Shown here piece after piece: positions 1 through 10,218 of a stretch of 64,000 bases of DNA. Source of the stretch: Streptomyces sp. RFCAC02 (GTDB lineage: Bacteria; Actinomycetota; Actinomycetes; Streptomycetales; Streptomycetaceae); NCBI RefSeq assembly GCF_004193175.1, contig NZ_SAUH01000001.1, positions 186,001 through 250,000 of the forward strand, written 5' to 3'. Both the position numbers and the translations under genes were made by a program. Under the pieces are notes generated by a model. That model had not been told where the DNA came from. It ran no database searches and saw only the letters and a list, made by a program, of their open reading frames with translations. How positions within the stretch are numbered: the stretch's first letter is position 1; each line of letters begins with the position of its first letter.

Positions 1-218
1 CCGAACTGGCGCGGCACGCGGATGTGGTGCTGGTCGCGGGGCCGGGCGGCGGCCCGTTCAGCTCGCGGGTGCAGACCGGCGGCGTGGTGCAGACACTTCT
101 GCTGAACGCGCTGGAGATCTGCGTACAGGCCCGTGACCTGGCGGCGGGCCGTCAGGACGCGGCGGAGCTGGCCACCGTCGCCGACTTCATCGAACGCCCG
201 GAGACCGGGGCCGGCTGA
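1..218 (+). CDS. C-terminal fragment, possible RpiR/SIS-type sugar regulator
   Basis: Only the last ~72 codons are in the window; the reading frame is open from base 3 to the TGA at 216-218. The visible part has a hydrophobic strand followed by a Gly/Ser turn (ADVVLVAGPGG...SSR) and a long helix. This resembles the end of SIS (sugar isomerase) domains found in RpiR-family transcription factors. Its position just upstream of a sugar-type ABC importer fits a local regulator, but no DNA-binding domain is visible because the N-terminus lies outside the window. The family call is an inference from a short fragment and from context. Confidence 0.45.
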   Translation, partial: ELARHADVVLVAGPGGGPFSSRVQTGGVVQTLLLNALEICVQARDLAAGRQDAAELATVADFIERPETGAG

Positions 219-397
219 GCGCCCGCCGCGGGGCGAACCGGACACACCCGGCATGTGTTGCTGGGGACGCCTTCCGTGAAGGGTCGTTTTCCGGCCACGC
301 GCCATTCACACACCCCTCCCATGCTGACTCGTGGAACAGCGAACCGAAATCAGCAGATCTCCATGGAACGAGATTCCGTGGCAGGGCGGGAGGCACC

Positions 398-1594
<1,197 letters not shown>

Positions 1595-1619
1595 CTCCCG
1601 TCCTCCCCCTTCCCCCTGC

Positions 1620-1650
1620 GCCGCGCGTCCCCGCCGGGGCACCGCGCGGC
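1620..1650 (+). other. Intergenic stem-loop between ATPase and binding-protein genes
   Basis: GCCGCGCG at 1620-1627 pairs with CGCGCGGC at 1643-1650. Inside it, CCCC (1629-1632) pairs with GGGG (1636-1639). The hairpin sits in the 86-nt gap before the solute-binding protein gene. Stem-loops here often adjust relative expression of the abundant binding protein by protecting its mRNA or attenuating transcription; that role is inferred. Confidence 0.45.
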
Positions 1651-1680
1651 ACACCCCACCACGCCCCTGGAGAGCAACCG

Positions 1681-3054
1681 ATGCGTCCCCTTCACCGCGG
1701 CGGCCCGCGCGCCGCCGCCCTGGCCGGCGCCCTGCTGATCGCCGCGACCGCCTGCGGCGGGCTCGGCAGCACCGACACGTCCGGCACCTCCGACGGCGGC
1801 GCCGGCGACGTCGTCCCCGAACTCGCCGCGGACCAGCAGGTCGAGATCACCTTCGAGAGCTACAACCTCGCCCAGTCCGGCGCCTGGTCGGACACCATCA
1901 ACGGGCTGCTCGACGAGTTCCAGGAGGAGCACCCCAACATCACCGTCCACGCGCAGCCCCCGCAGGGCGGCCAGAGCGACGGCAGCAACACCATCAGCAG
2001 CGTGCAGACCCAACTGCTCGCCGGATCACCGCCCGACGTGGCCCAGCTGACGTTCGACGGCCTCGACTTCGCGGTGAACGGGCTGCACGCCAAGTCGCTC
2101 GACGACCTGTTCGGGACGGACGCCGTCCAGGCCCAGTTCGACGGCGAGCACCCCTACCACGAGCGCGCCCGCACCCTGGGCGACTGGGACGGCGAGACGT
2201 ACGGCGTCCCGTACGTCTTCTCCACGCCCGTCCTGTACTACAACGCCGACCTGTTCACCGCCGCCGGCCTCGACCCCGACCAGCCGCCCACCACCTGGGA
2301 GGAGGTCGCCGACGCCGCCACCGCGATCGGGGACGCCACCGGCTCGCAGGGCGCGGTCGTCGGCTGCCTCGACCCGGTCGGCTCCTGGTGCATGCAGGGC
2401 ATCATCCGCTCCGCGGGCGGCAGCGTCATCTCCGACGACCGCGAGAGTCTCACCTTCGGCGAGGGCGCGGCAGTCGACGCCGTCGCCGGGATGGCGGACC
2501 TGGTCGAGCAGGGCGCCGTGGCCGACCTCGACTCGACCCAGGGCCTGGAGGCGTTCGGCCGGGGCGACGCGGCGATGCTCCTCCAGTCCTCCGCCGTGCA
2601 GGGGTCGCTCACCCAGTCCGCCGAGGCCGGCGGCTGGGACCTGCGGGCGGCGGCGATGCCCGGCTTCACGGGGCAGGACGCCGTGCCCACCAACTCCGGC
2701 TCCGCCCTGTTCGTCTTCTCCGACGACGCCGCCAAGCAGCGCGCGGCCTGGGAGCTGATCACCTTCCTGACCAGTGACCACGCGTACGAACGGATCGCCA
2801 CCGGCATCGGCTACCTGCCGCTGCGCACCGGCCTCGTGGACGACGGGCTGAGCGAGTGGGCCGCGGACAACCCGCTGCTCGCCCCCAACCTGGAACAGCT
2901 CGACCGCCTGGAGCCCTGGCAGTCCTTCCCCGGTGACAGCTTCGTGCAGATCACCGACCTGTGGATGGACGCCGTCCAGTCCGCCGTCTTCGACGGGGCC
3001 GACCCCGCCGGCGTCCTGGGCGACGCGCAGGAACGCGCCCAGGACCTCCTGTGA
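1681..3054 (+). CDS. Extracellular solute-binding lipoprotein of a carbohydrate-type ABC importer
   Basis: 457-aa family 1 solute-binding protein. The N-terminus has positive residues, a hydrophobic stretch and a lipobox-like ...AATAC with Cys25 as the likely lipidated residue. A Gly/Ser/Thr/Asp-rich spacer follows, then a two-lobed binding protein with internal sequences such as FSTPVLYYNADLF and PPTTWEEV that are typical of sugar- and glycerol-phosphate-binding proteins. It should sit on the outer face of the membrane and deliver substrate to the two permeases downstream. The lipobox has Ala instead of Leu at -3, slightly off consensus. The substrate is not identifiable by eye; nearby phosphatase genes hint at a phosphorylated ligand. 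Confidence 0.9.
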   Translation: MRPLHRGGPRAAALAGALLIAATACGGLGSTDTSGTSDGGAGDVVPELAADQQVEITFESYNLAQSGAWSDTINGLLDEFQEEHPNITVHAQPPQGGQSDGSNTISSVQTQLLAGSPPDVAQLTFDGLDFAVNGLHAKSLDDLFGTDAVQAQFDGEHPYHERARTLGDWDGETYGVPYVFSTPVLYYNADLFTAAGLDPDQPPTTWEEVADAATAIGDATGSQGAVVGCLDPVGSWCMQGIIRSAGGSVISDDRESLTFGEGAAVDAVAGMADLVEQGAVADLDSTQGLEAFGRGDAAMLLQSSAVQGSLTQSAEAGGWDLRAAAMPGFTGQDAVPTNSGSALFVFSDDAAKQRAAWELITFLTSDHAYERIATGIGYLPLRTGLVDDGLSEWAADNPLLAPNLEQLDRLEPWQSFPGDSFVQITDLWMDAVQSAVFDGADPAGVLGDAQERAQDLL

Positions 3055-3103
3055 CCCCGACGCCCCCCGCCCAGCACAGCCCCCGCACCGGTCCTGGAGG
3101 GAC

Positions 3104-3892
3104 ATGACCACCGCACCCACCCACTCGACGGCCCGCCTGCCGCTGGCCGGCACCCACAACGTCCGCGACACGGGCGGCCTGCCCGCCGAGGGCGGCACGA
3201 TCCGCACGGGCCACCTGCTGCGCGGGGACGCGCTGCACCGGCTCGACGACGAGGGCCGTGCCCTGCTGGCCCGCCTCGGCCTGCGCACCGTCCTCGACCT
3301 GCGCGACAGGAGCGAGCGCGACCGGGCGCCCGACCGGCTCGACGGTCTGGACGCCGCCTATGTGAGCGTCGCCGTGCTCGGCGACCGTCTGCACGACCAG
3401 GGATCCGGCGACCTGGACCTCGACGAGGTCTACCGCTGGCTGGTCGAGGACCACGCCGACCGGCTGGGCAGCGCGGTCGCGGCCCTGTGCGCCCCCGGCG
3501 CGCTCCCCGCGATCGCGCACTGCTCGGCCGGCAAGGACCGCACGGGCGTCGTCGTCGCCCTGGTGCTCTCGGTCCTCGGGGTCGGCGACGACGACATCGT
3601 CACGGACTACACGGCGTCCGAGGCGCTGCTGTCCGGCGCGTTCCTGGACGACATCCGCGAGCACTTCGCCGACGCGGGCATCCCGGCCGGTCTCGCGCGG
3701 GCCGCGACCGCCGCGCCCGCGGAGCTGATCCGCACCACCCTGGTCCGTGTCCGCGCCGGCCACGGCACCGTGCGCGCGTTCCTGCTGGCCCACGGCGTCA
3801 CGCCGGAGGGCCTGGACCGGCTGCGCGCCGCCCTCGTCGAGCCGGAGCCCGGCACGGCGAACGAACCCGGCGCCCGGCTCGAACTCGTCTGA
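3104..3892 (+). CDS. Tyrosine-type protein phosphatase (Y_phosphatase3-like)
   Basis: 262 aa from an ATG at 3104 preceded by GGAGG. The phosphatase P-loop HCSAGKDRTG is at residues 139-148, with Cys140 as nucleophile and Arg146 as phosphate binder (Cx5R). The N-terminal NVRDTGGLP...IRTGHLLRG pattern is typical of the bacterial Tyr/Ser phosphatase family related to lipid phosphatases. The frame is open further upstream, but that extension overlaps the binding-protein gene and looks non-coding. Its location inside an ABC-importer operon suggests it acts on a small phosphorylated substrate or product rather than being a general protein phosphatase; that is an inference. Confidence 0.85.
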   Translation: MTTAPTHSTARLPLAGTHNVRDTGGLPAEGGTIRTGHLLRGDALHRLDDEGRALLARLGLRTVLDLRDRSERDRAPDRLDGLDAAYVSVAVLGDRLHDQGSGDLDLDEVYRWLVEDHADRLGSAVAALCAPGALPAIAHCSAGKDRTGVVVALVLSVLGVGDDDIVTDYTASEALLSGAFLDDIREHFADAGIPAGLARAATAAPAELIRTTLVRVRAGHGTVRAFLLAHGVTPEGLDRLRAALVEPEPGTANEPGARLELV

Positions 3893-3935
3893 CCCGGCCC
3901 TCCGCCCCCCTCCCCGACTCACCGAGAGAAGCGTC

Positions 3936-4817
3936 ATGACCGACAGCGTCACCCCCGACCACCTCATCGTCCACTTCAGCGACACCCACTTCACCGGCGG
4001 CGACAAGCCCCTGCACGGCGTCGCCGACACCCGCGCCAACCTCACGGCCGCCCTGCAGGCCGTGGAGGCCGCCGGCATCACGCCCGACGCCCTCGTCTTC
4101 ACCGGCGACCTGGCCGACACCGCCGACGCCGACGCCTACGACCGGCTGCGCCGCACCGTCGAGCCGGCCGCCGAACGGATCGGCGCCCCCGTGGTCTGGG
4201 TGATGGGCAACCACGACGAGCGCGGCGCGTTCCGCGCGGGCCTGCTGGACGCCGACCCGACCGACGAGCCGTACGACACGGTGCACCGCTTCGGCGGCCT
4301 GCGGCTCATCGCCCTCGACTCGACGGTGCCCGGCGAGCACTACGGCGAGATCGTCCAGGAGCAGCTCGACTGGCTCGCCGATGAACTGGCCACGCCCGCC
4401 GAGGGCGGCACGATCCTCGCCCTCCACCACCCGCCGCTGGCCCCCACCAGCGACCTGCTGCGCCTGGTCGACCTGCGGGAGCGCGAGCGGCTCGCCGAGG
4501 TCGTGGCCGGCAGCGATGTCCGGATGATCCTCGGCGGCCACTACCACTACGCGTCGAGCGGCCTGTTCGCCGGCGTGCCGGTCGCGGTCGCCGCCGCCAC
4601 CTGCTATTCGACGGACATCCTGTCCCCCGCCTCCTCGGCGCACCGCGGCATGGACGCGGGACAGTCGTTCAACCTCGTGCACTGCTTCGGCGGCGACACC
4701 GTCGCCTCCACCACGCCGTGGGGCGACGCGCAGACCCTGTACGAGGTGACCACGGAGCAGATGGCCACGTGGCTGGCCGCCGGCGACCGGGGCGCCGACG
4801 CGGTGGCGGGGAGCTGA
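3936..4817 (+). CDS. Metallophosphoesterase, CpdA/GpdQ-like phosphodiesterase
   Basis: 293 aa from ATG 3936 with a GAGAGAA purine stretch upstream. All calcineurin-type metal motifs are visible: SDTHF (Asp16, His18), TGDLAD, GNHDE and GGHYHY. This combination is found in class III cyclic nucleotide phosphodiesterases (CpdA) and glycerophosphodiesterases (GpdQ). No signal peptide is seen, so it should be cytoplasmic. It lies between the phosphatase and permease genes and ends 4 nt before the permease start, so it is probably cotranscribed with the importer. Hydrolysis of an imported phosphodiester such as a glycerophosphodiester would fit the context; this is inferred. Confidence 0.87.
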   Translation: MTDSVTPDHLIVHFSDTHFTGGDKPLHGVADTRANLTAALQAVEAAGITPDALVFTGDLADTADADAYDRLRRTVEPAAERIGAPVVWVMGNHDERGAFRAGLLDADPTDEPYDTVHRFGGLRLIALDSTVPGEHYGEIVQEQLDWLADELATPAEGGTILALHHPPLAPTSDLLRLVDLRERERLAEVVAGSDVRMILGGHYHYASSGLFAGVPVAVAAATCYSTDILSPASSAHRGMDAGQSFNLVHCFGGDTVASTTPWGDAQTLYEVTTEQMATWLAAGDRGADAVAGS

Positions 4818-4821
4818 GGCC

Positions 4822-5802
4822 GTGCTCGTCGAGGCACTCCCCACGGCCGGCCGCCCGGCCCCGTCGGCCCCGGCCGGCGAGGCGGGCGGCCCGGCCCGGG
4901 CGCCGCGCCGCCGGCTGCGCGCCCTGGGCAGGCACCTGGTGCCGCTGCTGTACATCGCGCCGGCGTTCGCGCTGCTGGTCCTGTGGACCTACCGCCCCCT
5001 CGCCCAGACGTTCCAACTGTCCTTCTACGACTGGAACATGGTGCCGTCGAACCCGATGACACCGGTCGGTCTCGACAACTACCGCGAGGTGCTGGCCCTG
5101 CCGGAGATGTGGCAGGCGATCCGCACCACCGCCCTCTACATCGGCGCGCTCCTGGTCTTCTCCACGGTGCTGCCCGTCGTCATCGCCCTGCTCACCCGGC
5201 GGGTCGGCGGCCGAGCCCGCGGCTTCTACCAGGCGCTCATCTTCGTGCCGGTGCTGATCACGCCGGTGGCCACGGCCGCGGTGTGGCGCTGGCTGCTGGC
5301 GCCCGAGGGCGGCCCGCTGACCACGCTGCTCTCCGCCTTCGGCATGGAGCCCGTCAACTGGTTCCGCGACCCGCAGCTCGCCGTGCTCGCCGTCGTCCTG
5401 ATCACCGGGTGGCAGCTCATGGGCTTCGGCGTGCTGGTGGTGGCGGCCGGGCTGACCGGGATCGGCCCGGACTACGCGGCCGCCGCATCCACCGACGGGG
5501 CCACCGCCTGGCAGACCACCCGCTGGATCACTCTGCCGCTGCTGTCGCCCACCCTGGTGTTCCTGGCGCTGATGACGCTGCTGCTGTCGGCGCAGTGGAC
5601 GTTCCCGGTGATCGACGTCCTCACCCAGGGCGGGCCGGGCAACGCCACGTCCAACGTCTACCACCTGCTGTGGCAGTTCGGGTTCCGCAACTTCGACGCG
5701 GGCCTGTCGGCCGCGGCCGGTGTGCTGTTCTTCGTCGCCTTCACGCTGGTGGCGCTGCTCTTCGTGAAGCTGATGGACCGGCTCAGCTTCTACGACGACT
5801 GA
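4822..5802 (+). CDS. Sugar ABC transporter permease (MalF/UgpA type)
   Basis: 326-aa inner-membrane subunit with six or so hydrophobic segments, the first starting at LLYIAPAFALLVLWTY. The cytoplasmic EAA-type loop contacting the ATPase is seen as AAAASTDGATAWQTT followed by WITLPLL. The N-terminal ~35 residues are Pro/Ala-rich and cytoplasmic. The GTG start lies 4 nt after the metallophosphoesterase stop. It pairs with the next permease to form the transmembrane pore. Confidence 0.92.
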   Translation: MLVEALPTAGRPAPSAPAGEAGGPARAPRRRLRALGRHLVPLLYIAPAFALLVLWTYRPLAQTFQLSFYDWNMVPSNPMTPVGLDNYREVLALPEMWQAIRTTALYIGALLVFSTVLPVVIALLTRRVGGRARGFYQALIFVPVLITPVATAAVWRWLLAPEGGPLTTLLSAFGMEPVNWFRDPQLAVLAVVLITGWQLMGFGVLVVAAGLTGIGPDYAAAASTDGATAWQTTRWITLPLLSPTLVFLALMTLLLSAQWTFPVIDVLTQGGPGNATSNVYHLLWQFGFRNFDAGLSAAAGVLFFVAFTLVALLFVKLMDRLSFYDD

Positions 5803-5862
5803 GCCCGCCCGTCCGCTGCCGTTCACCGCCGTTCACCGCCAGGAACACACAGGAGCCCCGAC

Positions 5863-6771
5863 ATGACCCTCGTCCTGCTGGACCCGCCCACCGCCCCGGC
5901 CCCCGACCCCGTCGAGCCACCCCCGGGAGCCGCCCCCGGCGCGGCGCCCGCGCGGGGCGCCCTGCGCGGCCTGGCCGCGCGCGCCGGCGGGCACCTGCTG
6001 CTGATCGCCGTCGCCCTGGCCGCGATCGGCCCGGTGTACTGGATGTTCCTCACGGCGCTGCGCCCGTCGGGGGACGTCCTCTCCCAGTCCCCGCTGCCGT
6101 GGCCGCTGAGCCTGGAGAACGTCACCCACGTGTGGGACAGCATCCCGATGCTGCGGATGCTGCTCAACACGCTGCTCGTGTCGGTGGCCACGGCGGCGGC
6201 GCAGTTGCTGATCGCCATACCCGCCGCCTACGGCTTCGCCCGCTGGCGGTTCCCGGGGCGCGGGCTGCTGTTCCTGATGTTCATCGGCTCGTGGATGATC
6301 CCGTTCCAGGTCACGATGATCCCGAACTACGTCCTGCTGTCGCAGCTCGGCCTGCTCGGCACGCTCGCCGGCGTCGTCGTGCCGAACCTGTGCGCGCCCA
6401 TGGCCGTGATGATGCTGCGGCAGCACTTCCAGGCGTTCCCCCGGGAGCTGCTGGACGCCGCCACCATGGACGGCCGGGGGAGCTGGCGGGCGCTGTGGAC
6501 GGTCGTGCTGCCGAGCACCCGGCCCGCGCTCGCCTCGCTGTTCATCCTCATGTTCATCTCCGCGTGGAACGACTACCTGTGGCCCGCCCTCGTGCTCCAG
6601 CGGGCGGACTCCGTCGTCCAGATCGGCATCCGCAGCTTCCTGGGCGCCGAGGGCAACGACTGGGGCGCGGTGATGGCGGCGTCCGGGCTGTCCTGCGTGC
6701 CGGTCCTCGTGATCTACGCGCTGCTGCAGCGGCAGGTCCAGGACTCGTTCGTCCGCTCCGGCCTGCGCTGA
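5863..6771 (+). CDS. Carbohydrate ABC transporter permease (MalG/UgpE type)
   Basis: 302 aa, second pore subunit. The EAA loop is ELLDAATMDGRGSWRALW followed by VVLPS. Hydrophobic helices and the C-terminal VQDSFVRSGLR ending are typical of MalG/UgpE proteins (family ending usually ...GxxxGAVKG or a close variant). The first ~40 residues are a Pro/Ala-rich cytoplasmic extension. ATG 5863 is preceded by CAGGAG. It is the last gene of the importer group; the next gene lies on the opposite strand. Confidence 0.92.
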   Translation: MTLVLLDPPTAPAPDPVEPPPGAAPGAAPARGALRGLAARAGGHLLLIAVALAAIGPVYWMFLTALRPSGDVLSQSPLPWPLSLENVTHVWDSIPMLRMLLNTLLVSVATAAAQLLIAIPAAYGFARWRFPGRGLLFLMFIGSWMIPFQVTMIPNYVLLSQLGLLGTLAGVVVPNLCAPMAVMMLRQHFQAFPRELLDAATMDGRGSWRALWTVVLPSTRPALASLFILMFISAWNDYLWPALVLQRADSVVQIGIRSFLGAEGNDWGAVMAASGLSCVPVLVIYALLQRQVQDSFVRSGLR

Positions 6772-6791
6772 GAGGTGCGGCGGCGCGGGCC

Positions 6792-8648
6792 TCAGCCCAG
6801 GGCGCGGTCGAGGTTCACGGCGGCGCTGATCAGCGCGAGGTGCGTGAACGCCTGCGGGAAGTTCCCGAGGTGCTCGCCGGTGAGGCTGATCTGCTCCGCG
6901 TACTGGCCGACGTGGTTGGCGTAGGTGAACGTCTTCTCCAGCGCGATCCGCGCCTGCTCCGCCTGCCCGGTGCGGGTGAGGGCCTCGACCCACCAGAACG
7001 AGCAGATGGAGAAGGTGCCCTCGACGCCGGTGAGCCCGTCCGGGGACAGCGCCGGGTCGTACCGGAAGACGAGGCTGTCGGTGACGAGCTGCTCGGTGAT
7101 GGCGGCGAGCGTGGCGGTGAAGCGCGGGTCGGCGGGCGAGATGAACTTCACCATCGGCATCAGCAGCAGCGACGCGTCCAGCACGGGCCGGTCCCGCCCG
7201 GCGCCCTCCGGGGCGCGCAGGGATTGGACGAACGTCCCGGCGGCGGCGTCCCAGCCGCGGTCCATCACCTGCCGGTAGATGCGGTCGCGCGCCGCGCTCC
7301 AGCGGACGATGTCGCCCGGCAGGCCGCGGTGGCGCGCCATCCTGATCATCCGTTCGACGGCGACCCAGCACATGACGCGCGAGTACGTGTGGTCCCGCCG
7401 CCCGGCCCGGGTCTCCCAGATGCCCTCGTCGGGCCGGTCCCAGTTCTCCAGCAGCCAGTCGAGGACGCCGCACAGGTCCGTCCAGCCGTCGTGCGCGATG
7501 CCCGCGCCGTACTTGTTGAACAGGTAGACCGAGTCGACGAGTTCGCCGTAGATGTCGAGCTGTGTCTGGTCGGCCGCCGCGTTGCCCGTGCGGACGGGGC
7601 GCGAACCCCGGTAGCCGGCGAGGTGGGAGAGTTCCTCCTCGGGCAGGTCGGGCCGCCCGTCGATGGTGTACATGACCCGCAGCGGGCCGGCCGGGCCGCC
7701 GCCCGAGCGGAGCGGGCCGCGCGTCAGCCACCCGATGAACGCCTCGGCCTCCTCCGTGAACCCGAGGCGCAGCAGCGCGTACAGGGAGAACGCCGCGTCC
7801 CTGATCCACACGTGCCGGTAGTCCCAGTTCCGGCCGCCGCCGATCCGCTCCGGCAGGCCGAGCGTCGGTGCGGCGACGAGCGCGCCGCTCGGCTCGTGCG
7901 TGAGCAGCTTCAGGGTGAGCGCCGAGCGGTGCACCATCTCGCGCCAGCGCCCGGTGTACGCCGACCCGCTGAGCCAGCCGCGCCAGAACGCCACGGTCCG
8001 CTCGAACAGCGCGTCGGCGTCCCCGGGGTCCGGCCGGTCCCCGCGGCCGGTGCGGCCGGGCTCCCCCACCTCCAGGACGAACACCTCGGAGTGCCCCTCC
8101 TCCAGCGAGAACTCGGCGCGGGCGTCCATGCCGTCGGCGCGCAGCGGGACGGTACTTCCGACCGCCAGCTCCACCGGACCGCCGGTGAACCGGACGCCGC
8201 CGTCCGGCCGGACGGCCACCCGGTGCCGCGCCCGCCCGTAGTCCATGCGTGGCGCGATCTCGACGGCCATCCGCATGCGGCCGCGCACGTTCACGACGCG
8301 GCGCACCAGGCGCTGCCGGTGCGCGGGGTCGTGGGCGCGCGAGACCGGCATGAAGTCCTGCACCTCCACCATGCCGTCCTCGGTGAGCATGCGGGTGATG
8401 AGGATGTTGGTCTCGGGGAAGTAGAACTGCTGCCGCGTCGCGACGTCGCACAGCGGCGCGATCCGCCAGTGGCCGCCCCGGCGGGCGTCCAGGAGCGCGC
8501 CGAAGACGCTGGGCGAGTCGAAGCGGGGCGCGCAGAACCAGTCGACGCGCCCGTCCGTGCCGACGAGCGCGGCCGTCCGCAGATCGCCGATGAGGCCGTG
8601 CTCGGCGATCGGCAGGTACGGCGGGTCGAGCGGGGATGCGGCAGTCAC
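6792..8648 (-). CDS. Glycoside hydrolase family 15 protein (glucoamylase/trehalase-like)
   Basis: 618 aa from a GTG at 8648. The N-terminus GLIGDLRTAALVGTDG...VDWFCAPRFDSPSVF is a signature of GH15 proteins that act as trehalases or glucan hydrolases in actinomycetes. A beta-sandwich-like N-terminal half is followed by an alpha/alpha-barrel half with NWDYRHVWIRDAAF, which holds the family's sugar-binding Arg-Asp. No signal peptide is seen, so it is probably cytoplasmic. It starts 3 nt after the stop of glucose-6-phosphate dehydrogenase and should be cotranscribed with it, linking glucose release to the pentose phosphate pathway. Hydrolysis of trehalose versus maltodextrin cannot be decided from sequence. 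Confidence 0.88.
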   Translation of the reverse strand: MTAASPLDPPYLPIAEHGLIGDLRTAALVGTDGRVDWFCAPRFDSPSVFGALLDARRGGHWRIAPLCDVATRQQFYFPETNILITRMLTEDGMVEVQDFMPVSRAHDPAHRQRLVRRVVNVRGRMRMAVEIAPRMDYGRARHRVAVRPDGGVRFTGGPVELAVGSTVPLRADGMDARAEFSLEEGHSEVFVLEVGEPGRTGRGDRPDPGDADALFERTVAFWRGWLSGSAYTGRWREMVHRSALTLKLLTHEPSGALVAAPTLGLPERIGGGRNWDYRHVWIRDAAFSLYALLRLGFTEEAEAFIGWLTRGPLRSGGGPAGPLRVMYTIDGRPDLPEEELSHLAGYRGSRPVRTGNAAADQTQLDIYGELVDSVYLFNKYGAGIAHDGWTDLCGVLDWLLENWDRPDEGIWETRAGRRDHTYSRVMCWVAVERMIRMARHRGLPGDIVRWSAARDRIYRQVMDRGWDAAAGTFVQSLRAPEGAGRDRPVLDASLLLMPMVKFISPADPRFTATLAAITEQLVTDSLVFRYDPALSPDGLTGVEGTFSICSFWWVEALTRTGQAEQARIALEKTFTYANHVGQYAEQISLTGEHLGNFPQAFTHLALISAAVNLDRALG

Positions 8649-8651
8649 GCG

Positions 8652-10082
8652 TCAGCCCACCGCCCAGCCGCGCTCGCCCGGCAGCCGTGACGCGGCGTCG
8701 GGCCCCCAGGAGCCGCGCGCGTACGGCAGGGCGGGCGGCGGGGCCTTCAGGACCGGGTCGCAGACCTCCCAGAGGCGTTCGATCTCGGCGGCGCCGGTGA
8801 ACAGCGTGCGGTCGCCGCGCATGGCGTCGAGCAGCAGCTTCTCGTACGCCTCAAGCGGCTCGCCCGCCGCGAACGCCTCGTCCGCGCGGAAGGTGAACCG
8901 GCCGCGTGCCAGCCGCAGGTCGGGTCCCGGGCGTTTGGCCCGCACGTCGAGACTGACCACCGGATCGCCCGTCAGGTCGAACACCAGCTCGTCGGGCGCG
9001 CCGGTGTCCCGCGCCGCGGCGCCGAACAGCGCGTGCGGCGGGTTGCGGAAGCCGACGGTGACGACGCGCAGCGACCGTGCCAGCGCCTTGCCGGTGCGCA
9101 GGAAGAACGGGACGCCCTGCCAGCGCCAGTTGTCGACCCGGGCGCGGAGCGCGACGAACGTCTCGGTGGGCGAGTCGTCCGCCACGCCGTCCTCGCCGCG
9201 GTAGCCGTCGTACTGGCCGAACACGACATCGGCCGGGTCGAACGGCCGCAGGGCGCGGTACACCTTCAGCTTCTCGGCGCGCAGTTCGTCGGCGGCGATC
9301 CGCACGGGCGGCTCCAGGGCGAAGAAGCCGAGGAGCTGGCACAGGTGGGTGGCGATCATGTCGCGGAAGGTGCCCGTGGATTCCATGAAGCGGGCGCGCC
9401 CCTCGATGCCGAGCGTCTCGGGGACGTCGATCTGCACGTAGGCGATGTGGTCGCGGTTCCACACCGGCTCGAAGAGGCCGTTCGCGAACCGCAGGGCGAG
9501 GACGTTCTGCACGGCCTCCTTGCCGAGGAAGTGGTCGATGCGGAAGACCCGTTCCTCCGGGACGAACCGGGCGACCGCGGCGTCCAGCGCGCGGGCGCCG
9601 GCCAGGTCCCGGCCGAACGGCTTCTCCATGACGAGGGTGGCGTCCTCGGCGAGACCCGCGCCGCCGAGCATGCCGATCATCGGCTCGGCGGCGCCGGGCG
9701 GCACGGACAGGTAGTACAGGACGCGGGCGTGGCCGCCGAGGTCGTCCCGCGCCCGGCGCACCGCGTCGGCCAGCGCCGACCCGTCGTCGGCCGAGGCGAC
9801 GGCGTAGCGGACGCGGCCGGCGAGGTCGCGCCAGGCGCCGGCGTCGAACGCCCCGTCCCCCGCCAGGTCGCGCACGGCGTCCCCGAGCCGGTCGCGGAAC
9901 GCGTCGTCGTCGCCCTGCGGGTGCCGTCCCGAGGCGATGACGAGGAACGCGTCCGGGAGCATCCCGGCCCGCAGCAGCCGCAGCAGGGCGGGGAACAGCT
10001 TGCGGCGGGCGAGGTCGCCGGTGGCGCCGAAGATCACCAGGATCTGCGGCTCGGCGGACGCGGTGCGGTCGGCGGGGGCCAT
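8652..10082 (-). CDS. zwf: Glucose-6-phosphate 1-dehydrogenase
   Basis: 476 aa. Oxidises glucose 6-phosphate to 6-phosphogluconolactone with NAD(P)+, the entry of the oxidative pentose phosphate pathway. The nucleotide-binding GATGDLARRKLFPAL is at residues 19-33 and the active-site RIDHFLGKE at 181-189 (His184, Lys188), both diagnostic. The ATG at 10082 has a GAGGAGAGG Shine-Dalgarno about 8 nt upstream; the frame is open further upstream, but that part is unlike the family. It is first in a two-gene unit with the GH15 gene. Many streptomycetes have a second zwf in the transaldolase cluster, so this may be a paralogue. Confidence 0.94.
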   Translation of the reverse strand: MAPADRTASAEPQILVIFGATGDLARRKLFPALLRLLRAGMLPDAFLVIASGRHPQGDDDAFRDRLGDAVRDLAGDGAFDAGAWRDLAGRVRYAVASADDGSALADAVRRARDDLGGHARVLYYLSVPPGAAEPMIGMLGGAGLAEDATLVMEKPFGRDLAGARALDAAVARFVPEERVFRIDHFLGKEAVQNVLALRFANGLFEPVWNRDHIAYVQIDVPETLGIEGRARFMESTGTFRDMIATHLCQLLGFFALEPPVRIAADELRAEKLKVYRALRPFDPADVVFGQYDGYRGEDGVADDSPTETFVALRARVDNWRWQGVPFFLRTGKALARSLRVVTVGFRNPPHALFGAAARDTGAPDELVFDLTGDPVVSLDVRAKRPGPDLRLARGRFTFRADEAFAAGEPLEAYEKLLLDAMRGDRTLFTGAAEIERLWEVCDPVLKAPPPALPYARGSWGPDAASRLPGERGWAVG

Positions 10083-10218
10083 GGGCTTCGCCTCTCCTCG
10101 GCAGGGGACACGGCGAGACCCACGATGCGTCCGGCCGCCGCCCCGGCCAACGTCCCCCGCCGCTGTCGTCCGGCGGATCACCGGTCTGCCGACGGCGGGC
10201 GCGGGCGGGCCGTACACC

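Noticed and set aside
355..385. GGAA-N5-TTCC inverted repeat near the ABC ATPase start
   Set aside because: Arms of four bases at this composition are expected by chance, and no second copy was found near the other importer genes.
5820..5845. Tandem CGTTCACCGC direct repeat before the second permease
   Set aside because: Only two short copies in a GC-rich gap; no array, operator symmetry or spacing pattern.
4983..8690. Very long open frame of 1235 codons on the plus strand
   Set aside because: It runs antiphase through two permease genes and antisense to GH15, and its translation is Arg/Pro/Gly-rich: a shadow of high third-position GC.
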